Assembly (NCBI RefSeq): GCF_902830275.1
Contig: NZ_CADESW010000001.1
Span: 496,001-560,000, forward strand
From: Burkholderia stagnalis
GTDB taxonomy: Bacteria; Pseudomonadota; Gammaproteobacteria; Burkholderiales; Burkholderiaceae
Direction: 5' to 3'
Length of the DNA stretch: 64,000 bases
Below, one piece after another: positions 1 through 8,923 of this stretch; positions within the stretch are counted from its first letter, which is position 1, and each line of letters opens with the position of its first letter. The translations under genes were made by a program, and so were the position numbers. The notes beneath the pieces are model-generated. The model searched no databases and was not told where the DNA came from. It saw only the letters and a list, made by a program, of their open reading frames with translations.

Positions 1-33
1 ATTGACTGGCGTCGACACGATGTTCTCCTCCAT
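1..33 (-). CDS. 5' end of an unidentified gene running off the left edge
   Basis: Only the first codons are inside the window, so no function can be given. On the minus strand a strong Shine-Dalgarno-like run (GGAGGAGAAC) precedes an in-frame GTG at 18; an in-frame ATG at 33 overlaps that run. Either start gives an open frame to position 1. It lies 49 bp downstream of the SDR stop on the same strand, so the two may be co-transcribed. The call rests only on the ribosome-binding site and the open frame. Confidence 0.35.
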   Translation of the reverse strand, partial: MEENIVSTPVN

Positions 34-82
34 GGATGTCAGGCCGGGCACGACACCGGCGCGCCCGGGCGAAGCGCGCGCG

Positions 83-871
83 TCACACCGCGCACATGCC
101 GCCGTCGATCACCAGTTCGGCGGCCGTCACGAAGCGGCTCTCGTCGGACGCGAGATACACGGCCGCATGCGCGACGTCGTCCGGCTCGCCGAGCCGGCGC
201 ATCGGGATGCCGCGCGCAAGCCGGCGCGTTGCGTCGCGCTCGCCGAGCTGCTTGAACAGCGGCTCGACGATCCCCGTGCGAATGAACGCCGGATGGATCG
301 AATTGCAGCGCACGTCGAGCTCCTTGCGCGCGCAGTCGATCGCGATCGACTTGGTCAGCGACGCAACCGCCGCCTTCGACGTGTTGTACGCGGTGAACTC
401 GGGTTCCACCTTGAACGCGGCCACCGACGAGATGTTGATGATCGACGCGGGCCGGCTCGCGCTCAGGTACGGCAGCGCGTACTTGCAGCCGAGCACGATG
501 CTCTCGACGTTGATCTCCATCACGCGCCGCCACTCCTTCAGCTCGAGCTGGTCGAGCGCGCCGATCGAGCCGACGCCCGCGTTGTTGACGAGCACCGACA
601 GGCCGCCCATCGCGTCGTTCGCCTGCGCGAGCAGCGCCTGCCAGCGTGCGTCGTCGCGCACGTCCTGCGTCGCGGCGAACGCGACCGGCGCCGCGTGGCC
701 CGCGTTCAGCTCCTGCGCGAACGCGTCGAGCACCGCCGCGTCGGCAACATCCGTGAGGAACACCCGCGCGCCCTGCTCGACCATGCGGCGCGCGATCGCG
801 CGGCCGAGGCCGCCCGCGGCGCCGGTGATGTACGCGCACTTGCCGGTGAGGCGTGAGGAAGCCACTGTCAT
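83..871 (-). CDS. SDR family oxidoreductase
   Basis: This is a 262-aa classical short-chain dehydrogenase/reductase, a usual length for the family. The N-terminal TGAAGGLG motif (about residues 17-24) is the Rossmann nucleotide-binding loop. NNAG follows near residue 98, the catalytic Ser lies in NISSVAAF, and Tyr/Lys in YNTSK. An Asp ending beta-strand 2 (FLTDVAD) suggests NAD(H) rather than NADP(H), an inference from family rules. The C-terminus has the usual D-GG motif (IDGGMCAV). The substrate cannot be told; many paralogues are annotated as 3-oxoacyl-ACP reductase-like or sugar/alcohol dehydrogenases. The downstream gene at the window edge may share its transcript. Confidence 0.9.
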   Translation of the reverse strand: MTVASSRLTGKCAYITGAAGGLGRAIARRMVEQGARVFLTDVADAAVLDAFAQELNAGHAAPVAFAATQDVRDDARWQALLAQANDAMGGLSVLVNNAGVGSIGALDQLELKEWRRVMEINVESIVLGCKYALPYLSASRPASIINISSVAAFKVEPEFTAYNTSKAAVASLTKSIAIDCARKELDVRCNSIHPAFIRTGIVEPLFKQLGERDATRRLARGIPMRRLGEPDDVAHAAVYLASDESRFVTAAELVIDGGMCAV

Positions 872-1018
872 CTGTCCCGCTCCTGTAATTGATTCGACGC
901 CGCGGCAACCGACGCCCGGACAGCGTACGCGAATGCCGTCGATCGATGAAATGAATATTCGTTATGGCCGGTCATAGGCCGCGCTGATGACCGGCGGCGC
1001 GGCGCGCGCCCGCCCGCG

Positions 1019-2335
1019 TCACCCGATCGCGCCCGTGATCAGCAGCAGGTTCGTGCCGGTGATGAGCGCGAACAGCGTCCACGCGGCGGCCTGCATCCAC
1101 GGGCCGATCGTGTGCTCGCCCATCTCCTTGCGATCGCTGACCGAGCGGATCAGCGGCCACATCGCGAACGGCAGCTGCAGGCTCAGCAGCACCTGGCTCC
1201 AGACGAGCAGCTGGCCGACCGCGCCGTCGCCGAGCCACAGCACGCCGATCAGCGCGGGCACCAGCGCGAGCGCGCGCGTGATCAGCCGGCGCTGGTAGCA
1301 CGGGATCTTCATGTGCAGGAAGCCGTCCATGATCACCTGGCCGGCGATCGTCCCGGTCAGCGTCGAGCTCTGCCCGGACGCGAGCAGCGCGATGCCGAAC
1401 AGCAGCGCGGCCGCGCCGCCGGCGATCGGCGTGATCAGCCGGTACGCCTGCTCGATGTCGGTCACGGCAGTCTGGCCGGTGGCGTGGAACGCGGCGCCCG
1501 CGAGGATCAGGATCGCCGCGTTGACCAGCATCGCGACGAACAGCGACACGAAGGTATCGATGCGCACCAGCGCGAGCGTGTCGCGGATCGTGCCGCGCGC
1601 GCCGCCGACCACGCGCCGCGTCTGCACGACCGACGAATGCAGGTACAGGTTGTGCGGCATGATCGTCGCGCCGACGATGCCGAGCGCGAGCACGATCGCG
1701 TCCTTGCGGTCGTGGCCGGGCGCGCCCGGCACGAGGCCGCGGGCCACCGCGTGCCAGTCGGGCGGCATCATCGCGACCTGCGCGACGAAGCAGAACGCCA
1801 TCGTGCCGATCAGCCCGAGCACGATCGCCTCGATCTGGCGGAAGCCCTTGCCCTGGAGGCCGAGCACGATCATCGTGTCGAGCGCGGTCAGCACGATGCC
1901 CCACGCGACCGGCACGCCGAGCAGCAGCTTGAACGCAAGCGCGCAGCCGAGCACTTCGGCGATGTCGCACGCGATGATCGACACTTCGGCGGTGAGCCAC
2001 TGGACGACCCGGCCGACCGGGCCGTAGCGGTCGTAGCTGGCCTGCGCGAGATCCTTGCCGGCAACGAGGCCGAGGCGCGCGGCGAGCATCTGCAGGAAGA
2101 TCGCGGCGAGGCTGGAGCACGCGACGACCCACAGCAGCGCATAGCCGAACTGCGAGCCGGCCTGGATGTCGGTGGCCCAGTTGCCGGGGTCCATGTAGCC
2201 GATCGCGACCAGCAGGCCCGGGCCGAAGAAGCGCCGGAGCTTCGCGCGGCGGGACGCGGCGGCGTCGATCGTGATGCTGCCCTTCACTTCCGACGGGCAG
2301 AAGGGGGCGGTGGCGGTGGTGGGGAGGAGGGGCAT
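1019..2335 (-). CDS. mntH: NRAMP family Mn(II)/Fe(II)-proton symporter (MntH-like)
   Basis: This is a 438-aa inner-membrane NRAMP transporter. The TM1 metal-binding motif DPGN is in GYMDPGNWATD and the TM6 motif MPH in GATIMPHNLYLHS, the two hallmarks of proton-coupled divalent metal uptake. About eleven hydrophobic segments are visible, as expected. The chosen ATG (MPLLPTTATAP) is the only plausible start; the frame upstream of it runs through the preceding lyase gene without similarity. It begins 80 bp downstream of the polysaccharide lyase on the same strand, so read-through is possible, though the function is unrelated to exopolysaccharide. I saw no convincing MntR or Fur box in that gap. 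Confidence 0.92.
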   Translation of the reverse strand: MPLLPTTATAPFCPSEVKGSITIDAAASRRAKLRRFFGPGLLVAIGYMDPGNWATDIQAGSQFGYALLWVVACSSLAAIFLQMLAARLGLVAGKDLAQASYDRYGPVGRVVQWLTAEVSIIACDIAEVLGCALAFKLLLGVPVAWGIVLTALDTMIVLGLQGKGFRQIEAIVLGLIGTMAFCFVAQVAMMPPDWHAVARGLVPGAPGHDRKDAIVLALGIVGATIMPHNLYLHSSVVQTRRVVGGARGTIRDTLALVRIDTFVSLFVAMLVNAAILILAGAAFHATGQTAVTDIEQAYRLITPIAGGAAALLFGIALLASGQSSTLTGTIAGQVIMDGFLHMKIPCYQRRLITRALALVPALIGVLWLGDGAVGQLLVWSQVLLSLQLPFAMWPLIRSVSDRKEMGEHTIGPWMQAAAWTLFALITGTNLLLITGAIG

Positions 2336-2415
2336 GGCGATACGCGCGGCGGATTCGATTCCGGAATTGTACGGGCACCGGATACGGCATCTCGTCCCGC
2401 CGCGCGCGTCGCGCG

Positions 2416-3225
2416 CTAGCGGCCGCTCTTCTTGGCTGCCAGCGACACCTCGCCGAAGTACAGCTGGATGAAATCGATGTCCGTCGGCTCGTGCAGCCAG
2501 CCCGGCTTGTAGACGCCGAACTTGAGGTACGCATACAGGTCGCCGGGATACGCGTTCGGCAGCCCGTCGCCGCTGAACTGCATCACCCCGTTCTTCCAGA
2601 GCCGCGTGACGGCCGTCCGGCCGCTCGCGTCCGGCGCATACTGCAGCGCCCAGTCGACCCATTTGCCGCGATCGTCGGCCGCGCAGCACATGGCGATGCC
2701 GGAGCCGTGCGCGGTATTCGCGCCGCCGCGCACCGACAGCGTATATTGCGCGCCGGTCAAGGTGAGCATGAACGGCGGCGGCCCGCTGAGCCCGCTCTGG
2801 TGGATCTGCGTGATGATCTCCATCTGCTTGAGGTCGAACGCGAAATTGCGCGGCAGGTAGGTGCGCCAGCGGATCAGGTATTCGTGCCCGGGAGACAGGT
2901 AGACGTCTCGCGGCAACGTGAACTCGGCGCGCGGCGACCCGTTGGCCACTCGCGAGAAATTCTCGCTGCGGCGCATTTCCACGCGAATCGCCCGCCGCCC
3001 GGGCGCCACGGGGTCGCTGGTCGCCGTGACGTCGGTCGAATTCGGCGCCTGGATCAGCAGCTCGCCGAACCGGGTGCGATAGTCGGTCGCATAGACCTGG
3101 CGATAGTCGCCCGCGCGCAGTTCGTTCGACGGCCCCGCCGCATGGGCCGTGGACAGCACGCACGCCAGCCCGAGCACCGATGCCGCGCGTCGCAACCAGA
3201 AAGGCTTCCCGTTCTTGTCGTTCAT
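2416..3225 (-). CDS. secreted polysaccharide lyase, heparin-lyase-I-like fold
   Basis: This 269-aa protein has a clear Sec signal peptide (FWLRRAASVLGLACVLSTAHA) followed by a beta-rich domain of the Polysacc_lyase type (PF14099-like). Segments such as FDLKQMEIITQIHQSG and the C-terminal DFIQLYFGEVSLA resemble that jelly-roll family. The start (MNDKNGKPF) was chosen because AAAGGAGGCGAG precedes it; a longer frame to 3285 lacks such a site. It is the last gene of the exopolysaccharide operon, 103 bp after the PssE-like gene. A periplasmic or secreted lyase there would trim or release the polymer, as in alginate and other EPS clusters. The exact bond cleaved cannot be read from sequence. Confidence 0.75.
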   Translation of the reverse strand: MNDKNGKPFWLRRAASVLGLACVLSTAHAAGPSNELRAGDYRQVYATDYRTRFGELLIQAPNSTDVTATSDPVAPGRRAIRVEMRRSENFSRVANGSPRAEFTLPRDVYLSPGHEYLIRWRTYLPRNFAFDLKQMEIITQIHQSGLSGPPPFMLTLTGAQYTLSVRGGANTAHGSGIAMCCAADDRGKWVDWALQYAPDASGRTAVTRLWKNGVMQFSGDGLPNAYPGDLYAYLKFGVYKPGWLHEPTDIDFIQLYFGEVSLAAKKSGR

Positions 3226-3328
3226 TCTCGCCTCCTTTCGATAACCCTCGACCACACTCGGCCTCCACCCGGCGGCCGATCGCATGATGCGGTTCCGGCA
3301 TCACATGCCGCGCGCAACCGCCCCCCGG

Positions 3329-3817
3329 TCACTGCGAATCCACCCAGTTTGCAAGCTTCCTGACCAGATCGAGCGAGCGCTCGCTGCCGGGTTCGGGATA
3401 CGCGCTGCCCGACTCCCCGAGCGCGGCCTCGACGACGGTTGCGAAATCGCCGTCGCGCCAGCAGACGTGCATGCCCGGCAACCCGTCCAGGCTGCGTGCC
3501 GTATCGATCTGATGGTCATTGCGGTGTTCGTTCAGGCGATGCTCGCGCGGCACGACGACGATCGGCTTGCGCAGCCGCCGCGCCGTCAGGATGCTGCCCA
3601 TCCCGGCGTGCGAGACGATCAGCGTCGCCCTCGCGGACAACGCATCGATCTCTTCCTTCGACAGGAAAGCGCGGTGCTTCATGTTTCTCGGAATATAGGC
3701 GGCGCCATCGCATGTCTGCGCGTAGATATTGACATTCGGGTGGTGCTCGGCCCATGCATCGGCGAGCCGGATCAATCGATCGAACGGTTTTTGCGTGCCC
3801 ACGGTCAGCAAGATCAT
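3329..3817 (-). CDS. PssE/Alg13-like glycosyltransferase catalytic subunit
   Basis: This is a 162-aa GT-B half-protein matching the C-terminal domain of family GT28 enzymes, like Alg13 or PssE of rhizobial EPS. MILLTVGTQKPFDRL is the typical start of this family, and SHAGMGSI followed by PIVVVPRE is the nucleotide-sugar-binding signature. It works with the preceding PssD-like membrane partner: the ATG overlaps its stop by four bases (ATGA), so translation is coupled. Such pairs in EPS clusters commonly add glucuronic acid to the lipid-linked intermediate, and a UDP-glucose dehydrogenase three genes upstream would supply UDP-GlcA. Donor and acceptor remain inferred. Confidence 0.85.
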   Translation of the reverse strand: MILLTVGTQKPFDRLIRLADAWAEHHPNVNIYAQTCDGAAYIPRNMKHRAFLSKEEIDALSARATLIVSHAGMGSILTARRLRKPIVVVPREHRLNEHRNDHQIDTARSLDGLPGMHVCWRDGDFATVVEAALGESGSAYPEPGSERSLDLVRKLANWVDSQ

Positions 3818-4257
3818 ACGACGCCTCCCCAATACCGCACACGTGTCGTTTCGAGATGCTGCCACTGGGTCAACGTTTCGCTGGCGAAGTGGCGCGCGAT
3901 CCGCCCGGACAGCGACAAGCGGGCCGAATTCGCGATGCTGTCGATCCACACCGTCTTCGCGCCCAGCATCCTGCCGAACACGACCGCGAACAGGCCGGGC
4001 GCGGCGCCGGTCGACACCACGATGTCGGGCCGCTCGCGCGCCAGAATCTTGATCACCTGACAGGCCAGCGCAACCAGCTTGACCGGCGTCTGCTTGTTGG
4101 CGTCGATCAGCCGGTATCCGTCGTTGCCGGCCTGCAGTGTCTTGTTGCCGGAAACGGCCCAGACGATCTCATGGTCCGCAAATGCGGACACCAGCAGCGA
4201 CAGCTGGACGTAATGCCCGCCGTGAGAACATGCCAGCAGTATTTTCTTCTTCATCAT
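3814..4257 (-). CDS. PssD/Alg14-like glycosyltransferase membrane partner
   Basis: This 147-aa protein is the acceptor-binding half of a split GT28 enzyme. KILLACSHGGHYVQLSLL is the Alg14/PssD N-terminal GGH motif, and PDIVVSTGAAPGLFAVVFGRMLGAKTVWID is the conserved middle of the family. It should recruit its catalytic partner (the next gene) to the inner membrane at the undecaprenyl-linked acceptor. Both ends overlap neighbours by ATGA, with the GT4 gene before it and the PssE-like gene after it, so the three genes form a tightly coupled block. Two adjacent Met codons could start it; the first was taken. Confidence 0.85.
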   Translation of the reverse strand: MMKKKILLACSHGGHYVQLSLLVSAFADHEIVWAVSGNKTLQAGNDGYRLIDANKQTPVKLVALACQVIKILARERPDIVVSTGAAPGLFAVVFGRMLGAKTVWIDSIANSARLSLSGRIARHFASETLTQWQHLETTRVRYWGGVV

Positions 4258-5381
4258 CGGCTATCCATTCTCGATACACCAGGCATGCCGCCCCCCGAAT
4301 TTCGCAGATCGCGATAAACATCCACATACCGGCCAGTAATGACCTGGGTCGAATAGCAGGCACGCGCATGGGCCAGGCCCGCCGCGCCCATCGCCTTCGC
4401 ACGCGGGCGGTCGGCCACCAGCGCACCGATGCGATCCGCCAGCGCGACCGGGTCGCGCGGCTCCACCAGGAAACCCGTCTCGCCTTCCCTGACCAGGTCG
4501 AGGAAGCCGCCGAGGCGGGTGCCCACCACCGGCAGCCCGCACAGCATCGCTTCCAGCGTCGCGATCCCGAACGACTCGAAATGGCTCGGCATGCAGAACA
4601 GGCCGGCATCGCGCAGGAACGCAAACTTCGCGTCGCCGTCGAGCCAGCCCATGAAGTGAACCGCGTCGGCGACGTCATGTGCGGCGGCGCGGCCACGCCA
4701 TGCGTCGAGGTCTCCGCTTCCCGCGAGCCGCAGCTCAACGTCGCATCCGCGCCGCTTCAGAATCGACAGCGCCGCCAGCAGATCGTCGACGCCCTTCAGC
4801 ACGGTCAGCTTCCCGACGAATGCGATGTACGGCCGCCGGCCCGGCGCGTCGTCGGTTGCCGGGCCACCCGCCGCCTCTGCGGCGTGCGCCGCATTGCCGA
4901 TCACGTACAGCGCGCCGGTGCGCTTGCCGTGCGCGGCCAGCTCGGCCCCGGTCGCCCGCGACACGCCGATCGCGGCATGCGCGCGACGCACGAAATGCCT
5001 GACGATCGCCTGCCCGATGCCGGGCGACTGCCTGAAAAACGGGTCGAATTCGCCGGAATGCATGTGAATGACCGTCTTGCGGCCAAGCATCCGCGCCAGC
5101 ACGAACAGCACGTACTTGCGGTAGAACGACCCCCGCACCGCCACATGAAAGTGCACGACGTCCACCGGCCCCGACAGCACCATCAGGAATCGCGGAACAT
5201 CGACCGCCACGAACAGCGCACGATCGCGCATGCGCTTGAAGCCGCGCGTCTCGAAGAACGAGAACGCGATGCCGTGGCGGCCGAACGCGTCACGCCGGGC
5301 GTCGAGCTCGCGCAGCACCGAGTTGATTCCGCCGGGCTGCTTCGGGCCGACATGAAGCACATGCAACATGGCGTCCGGCAT
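4254..5381 (-). CDS. glycosyltransferase family 4
   Basis: This is a 375-aa GT-B fold retaining glycosyltransferase. The N-terminal domain has the VGPKQPGGIN glycine loop. The C-terminal donor-binding domain has FVGKL...KGVDDLL and the EX7E motif in ESFGIATLE. It probably adds one sugar on the cytoplasmic face during assembly of the EPS repeat unit. The start MPDAMLHVLHVG was preferred because GGGGAGGGCAAG lies just upstream; in-frame ATGs at 5402 and 5411 would add up to ten residues and place the start 3 bp after ugd. Its stop overlaps the PssD-like start by ATGA. The sugar transferred is not predictable here. Confidence 0.88.
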   Translation of the reverse strand: MPDAMLHVLHVGPKQPGGINSVLRELDARRDAFGRHGIAFSFFETRGFKRMRDRALFVAVDVPRFLMVLSGPVDVVHFHVAVRGSFYRKYVLFVLARMLGRKTVIHMHSGEFDPFFRQSPGIGQAIVRHFVRRAHAAIGVSRATGAELAAHGKRTGALYVIGNAAHAAEAAGGPATDDAPGRRPYIAFVGKLTVLKGVDDLLAALSILKRRGCDVELRLAGSGDLDAWRGRAAAHDVADAVHFMGWLDGDAKFAFLRDAGLFCMPSHFESFGIATLEAMLCGLPVVGTRLGGFLDLVREGETGFLVEPRDPVALADRIGALVADRPRAKAMGAAGLAHARACYSTQVITGRYVDVYRDLRNSGGGMPGVSRMDSR

Positions 5382-5414
5382 CTTGCCCTCCCCTGAGACC
5401 ATGCGCCCCATCGT

Positions 5415-6776
5415 TCAACGCCCTCGGCCGATACCGTGGTATTCGATGCCCGAGCGCTTGAGAATCCCCGGTTCGTAGAGGTTTCTTCCGTCGAAGATCG
5501 TCGGCGCCTTCATCGTCGCGACGAGCGCGTCGAAATCCGGACTTCGGTACGACTTCCATTCGGTCAGCGTGACCAGCGCATCGGCGTCGCACAGCGCCGC
5601 GTCCTGCTCGTCGACGAACGACAGGCGCGCGTGCGCGGCCGGCTCGTCCGCGAGGTCGCGCGCAAACGCGTGGCGCGCTTCGGCGATCGCGACCGGATCG
5701 TGCGCGCGAATCGTCGCGCCGTGCCGCAGCAGCGCCGCGATGATCGGCCGGCTCGGCGCCTCGCGCATGTCGTCCGTGTTCGGCTTGAACGCGAGGCCCC
5801 ATACCGCGAACACGCGCCCCGTCAGGTCGCGCCCGAACCGGCGGAAGATCTTGTCCAGCATGACCGCGCGCTGGCGGTCGTTGACCGACGTGACCGCTTC
5901 GAGAATGGCCATCGAATAGCCGTATTCGCGGGCCGTATGCCGCAGCGCGTTGACGTCCTTCGGGAAACACGAGCCGCCGTAGCCCACGCCGGCGTACAGG
6001 AAGTCGTAGCCGATCCGCGGGTCGGAGCCGATGCCCCGGCGCACCGCCTCGATGTCGGCGCCGACCCGGTCGGCGAGATTGGCCAGCTCGTTCATGAACG
6101 AGATGCGCGTCGCCAGCATCGCGTTGGCCGCGTACTTCGTGAATTCGGCGGACAGCACGTCCATATGCAGCGTGCGGTCGTGATTGCGGTTGAACGGCAG
6201 ATACAGCTCGCGCATCAGTTCCCGCGCGCGCAGCCCCGCTTCGTCGGTCCCGCTGCCGATCACGATCCGGTCGGGGCGCATGAAATCCTCGACCGCCGCC
6301 CCTTCCTTGAGAAACTCCGGATTGGAGACCACCGAGAACGCGTGGCGCGCATTGCGGTCCGTCAGCGCGGCCGCGATCACGTCGGTCACGCGCTGCGCCG
6401 TGCCGACCGGCACCGTCGACTTGTTGACGACGACCTTGAACCCCCGCATCCGCCGGCCGATGTCGCGCGCCACGGCGAGCACGTGCGTGAGATCGGCCGA
6501 GCCGTCCTCGTCGGGCGGCGTGCCGACCGCGATGAACAGCACGTCGCCGTGGGCGACGCCCGCATCCATGTCGGTCGAGAATTTCAGGCGCCCCGCCGCT
6601 CGATTGCGCGCGATGATGTCCTGCAGGCCGGGCTCGTAGATCGGCACGCCGCCGCCAAGCAGGATGTCGATCTTGCGGCGATCGACGTCGATGCACAGCA
6701 CCTCGTTGCCGATGTCCGCGAGACAGGCGCCGGTCACCAGGCCCACGTAGCCGGTTCCGATAATGGTTACTTTCAT
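5415..6776 (-). CDS. ugd: UDP-glucose 6-dehydrogenase
   Basis: This 453-aa enzyme oxidises UDP-glucose to UDP-glucuronate with two NAD+. The sequence shows the N-terminal [11 protein letters not shown]ossmann motif, [14 protein letters not shown], the NKSTVPVGT segment, and the catalytic Cys in [10 protein letters not shown]. The C-terminal UDP-binding domain has [13 protein letters not shown]. Length and domain order match UGD/BceC-type enzymes. It lies 9 bp after the Wzy gene. Its presence predicts glucuronic acid, or a sugar derived from it, in the polymer and fits the PssD/PssE pair downstream. In Burkholderia several ugd paralogues exist, so this one is likely dedicated to this cluster. 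Confidence 0.95.
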   Translation of the reverse strand: MKVTIIGTGYVGLVTGACLADIGNEVLCIDVDRRKIDILLGGGVPIYEPGLQDIIARNRAAGRLKFSTDMDAGVAHGDVLFIAVGTPPDEDGSADLTHVLAVARDIGRRMRGFKVVVNKSTVPVGTAQRVTDVIAAALTDRNARHAFSVVSNPEFLKEGAAVEDFMRPDRIVIGSGTDEAGLRARELMRELYLPFNRNHDRTLHMDVLSAEFTKYAANAMLATRISFMNELANLADRVGADIEAVRRGIGSDPRIGYDFLYAGVGYGGSCFPKDVNALRHTAREYGYSMAILEAVTSVNDRQRAVMLDKIFRRFGRDLTGRVFAVWGLAFKPNTDDMREAPSRPIIAALLRHGATIRAHDPVAIAEARHAFARDLADEPAAHARLSFVDEQDAALCDADALVTLTEWKSYRSPDFDALVATMKAPTIFDGRNLYEPGILKRSGIEYHGIGRGR

Positions 6777-6785
6777 GGTCGTGAA

Positions 6786-8105
6786 TCAGATGCTCGGTGA
6801 ATGGGAAGCTGCATCGCGCACGGGCCGCCGGGCGCGGCGGATCATCACCGCGATCAACGCCAGGTACGGGCTGACGACGGCGGACCCGAGCACGTGCCCC
6901 GCCGACGACGCCATCGCGATCAGCACGAAAAAGAACAGCCGTCCGAACCGGTTCGCGTTGCGGTGCTGGCCGCCGCGCGCGAAGACGCGCGTCAGCGACG
7001 CGAAATACATGACGAAGATCGGGAAGCCGAATGCCAGGATCAGGTCGGGCACGTCGATCTCCACCATGTAGCGCACCACCGGATGGCCGCCGGTCAGCAG
7101 CGCGATGTAGTGGTTCTGCTGGAGATCGGCCCACACGTTCGCGAATTTCAGGTTTCGCCCCGACAGCAGCAGCGTCAGGACCTTGTCGTTGCCGATGCGG
7201 CCGCCCCGGTATTCGAAGTAGCGCAGGCTCAGGTCGACGGCCGCGGTGACCTTCGGGATGAACAGGTACGCGCCCGCCGCCGCGCCCCCCAGCACCAGCA
7301 GCGCGACGCCCGCGTATCCGCTCGCCTTGAGCGCGTTGTGACGCGCGTAGAGATACGCGCACGTCACGCCCAGCGCGCCGAGCATCGCCCCTTTCGTGCC
7401 GGTCAGCGCGGCGGCGACGAGCATGCATGCGACCAGCGCCACGCTGCGCCACGTCCAGCCGCGCAGCAGCGCATGCAGGTAGCCGAAGCCGATCGCGGCA
7501 ACGACGAGCGCCGCGGCTTCGTTCTGCGCGTAGATGATGCCCTTGTAGCCCGAGCGGATCTGCGTGTCCGCCTGGTAGCTGCGGAACATGTCGATCGACA
7601 GCGACGCGCCGATCACGATCGACAGCCCGTAGACCAGCAGCGACACGAACACCACCGACTCGATCTGCGCGAGACGCCGGTCGCTCAACATCAGCATGGC
7701 CGCCGGATAGACGAAGAACGTGAAGACCTTGAGCGCGAACACCATCTGTTCGAGCAGTTCGTGCCCGGTCAGCGCGCCGAGCACGAACGAGCCGAGCGTC
7801 GCGCACAGCACGAACGCGAACAGGATCGTGCGACGCAGCCCGGCCAGGCTCACCCGGCAGCCGGACAGCAGCGCGGCCATCAGCCCGGCGATCATCATCC
7901 CGCGCAGCAGCAGCGACACGCGCGCATCGGCGCCCTGCGTCGCGGCGCCCTTGGCCGCGTAGACGGACAGGAAATCCCCCAGCGGCGACAATCCGAGACC
8001 GATGACGAGCGCCGCCCACGCGAGGGTCGCGGCGGTGCGCGACGCGGATTGCGCGACGACCGGAATCGGGCGCGGCCCGTATGACATGGCGGGGCTGTTA
8101 TTCAT
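6786..8105 (-). CDS. O-antigen ligase/Wzy-like polysaccharide polymerase
   Basis: This is a 439-aa polytopic inner-membrane protein with about ten hydrophobic helices and a large periplasmic loop (roughly residues 280-350: FIPKVTAAVDLSLRYFEYRG onward), the usual topology of Wzy polymerases and Wzy_C-type ligases. Sequence conservation in the family is low, so the call rests on topology plus position between a Wzx flippase and glycosyltransferases. It would join undecaprenyl-linked repeat units in the periplasm. The start MNNSPAMSYGPR overlaps the GT25 stop by 8 bp; a longer in-frame extension lies wholly inside the GT25 gene and was rejected. Confidence 0.8.
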   Translation of the reverse strand: MNNSPAMSYGPRPIPVVAQSASRTAATLAWAALVIGLGLSPLGDFLSVYAAKGAATQGADARVSLLLRGMMIAGLMAALLSGCRVSLAGLRRTILFAFVLCATLGSFVLGALTGHELLEQMVFALKVFTFFVYPAAMLMLSDRRLAQIESVVFVSLLVYGLSIVIGASLSIDMFRSYQADTQIRSGYKGIIYAQNEAAALVVAAIGFGYLHALLRGWTWRSVALVACMLVAAALTGTKGAMLGALGVTCAYLYARHNALKASGYAGVALLVLGGAAAGAYLFIPKVTAAVDLSLRYFEYRGGRIGNDKVLTLLLSGRNLKFANVWADLQQNHYIALLTGGHPVVRYMVEIDVPDLILAFGFPIFVMYFASLTRVFARGGQHRNANRFGRLFFFVLIAMASSAGHVLGSAVVSPYLALIAVMIRRARRPVRDAASHSPSI

Positions 8106-8922
8106 GGTGCGGAAACAGGCGATTGCGCGAGGCCGTCGCGGCCAGGGTCGCGACGGCAAGCCATCGGCAGCCCAGGCGCACGGCCCGCAGCGGCACGAGC
8201 GCCGCCTCGTGAAGGACATGACGCCGCGCCGACAACGCCGCGCGGCCCGACTCGATCGAACTCGGCATCGCGTCGAACGCTTCCCAGACGACGTACGGGC
8301 GCAATTCGGCGATGCGCAGCCCGCCGTGGTCGCGGTGCCACGGCCAGTCGTCGAGCAGCGTGCCGATCGCGCCGTCCGTATGGGCCAGCGCCTTGCGCGC
8401 GCCGGCCACGCTGATCCAGTAGCCGACCGAGCCGCTCGTCCACTGCTTGAACGGCACGCCGATGCGCAGGCGCTCCACGCGGGCCGCGCGCTTCAGCGGC
8501 TCATGCAGGTACGTGCGGGCGGCATGCCGGCGCGCGAGCTTCGAGCGGCCGAGCAGCACGAGATCGGCGCGCGCCGCGAGCGCGCGCCCCGATGCCGGCA
8601 GCACGGCGTCGAAGAACGCGCCGTCCAGCAGCGCGTCGTCCTCGAGCACGATCGCGTCGCGTCCGGCGCGCACGACCTGCGCCCATACCGACCGATGGCT
8701 GCGGAAGCAGCCGATCTCGCCACGGCTGAGCGGGCGGCCGTAGCGCGCGATCGCGCGGTCGCGATCCGTCATCACCGCGAACGCGTGATCATCGAGCCGG
8801 CGCGCGTCGAACGCGTCCTCGATGCGGTACGCGGCGCCGCGCGCCGCCATCGCACGCGCGATCGACGCGCGGCGCGGCGATCCGGCCAGTGAAATCACGT
8901 GGATATCGAACATGGCCGTCAC
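8098..8922 (-). CDS. glycosyltransferase family 25 (LPS galactosyltransferase-like)
   Basis: This 274-aa protein belongs to the GT25 family (LgtB/Lob1-like). FDIHVISLAGSPRR is the typical first strand. GEIGCFRSHRSVW is the GxxGCxxSH family signature, and AIVLEDDALL carries the acidic ED(D) metal/donor motif. GVPFKQWTSGSVGYWISVAGARKAL is the conserved middle block. It should be a cytoplasmic, membrane-peripheral transferase building the repeat unit. GT25 enzymes are known from LPS and also from cepacian-like clusters. ATGs at 8922 and 8913 are both possible; the first starts 1 bp after the flippase stop. The C-terminus is rich in basic residues, perhaps for membrane contact. Confidence 0.85.
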   Translation of the reverse strand: MTAMFDIHVISLAGSPRRASIARAMAARGAAYRIEDAFDARRLDDHAFAVMTDRDRAIARYGRPLSRGEIGCFRSHRSVWAQVVRAGRDAIVLEDDALLDGAFFDAVLPASGRALAARADLVLLGRSKLARRHAARTYLHEPLKRAARVERLRIGVPFKQWTSGSVGYWISVAGARKALAHTDGAIGTLLDDWPWHRDHGGLRIAELRPYVVWEAFDAMPSSIESGRAALSARRHVLHEAALVPLRAVRLGCRWLAVATLAATASRNRLFPHHE

Positions 8923-8923
8923 C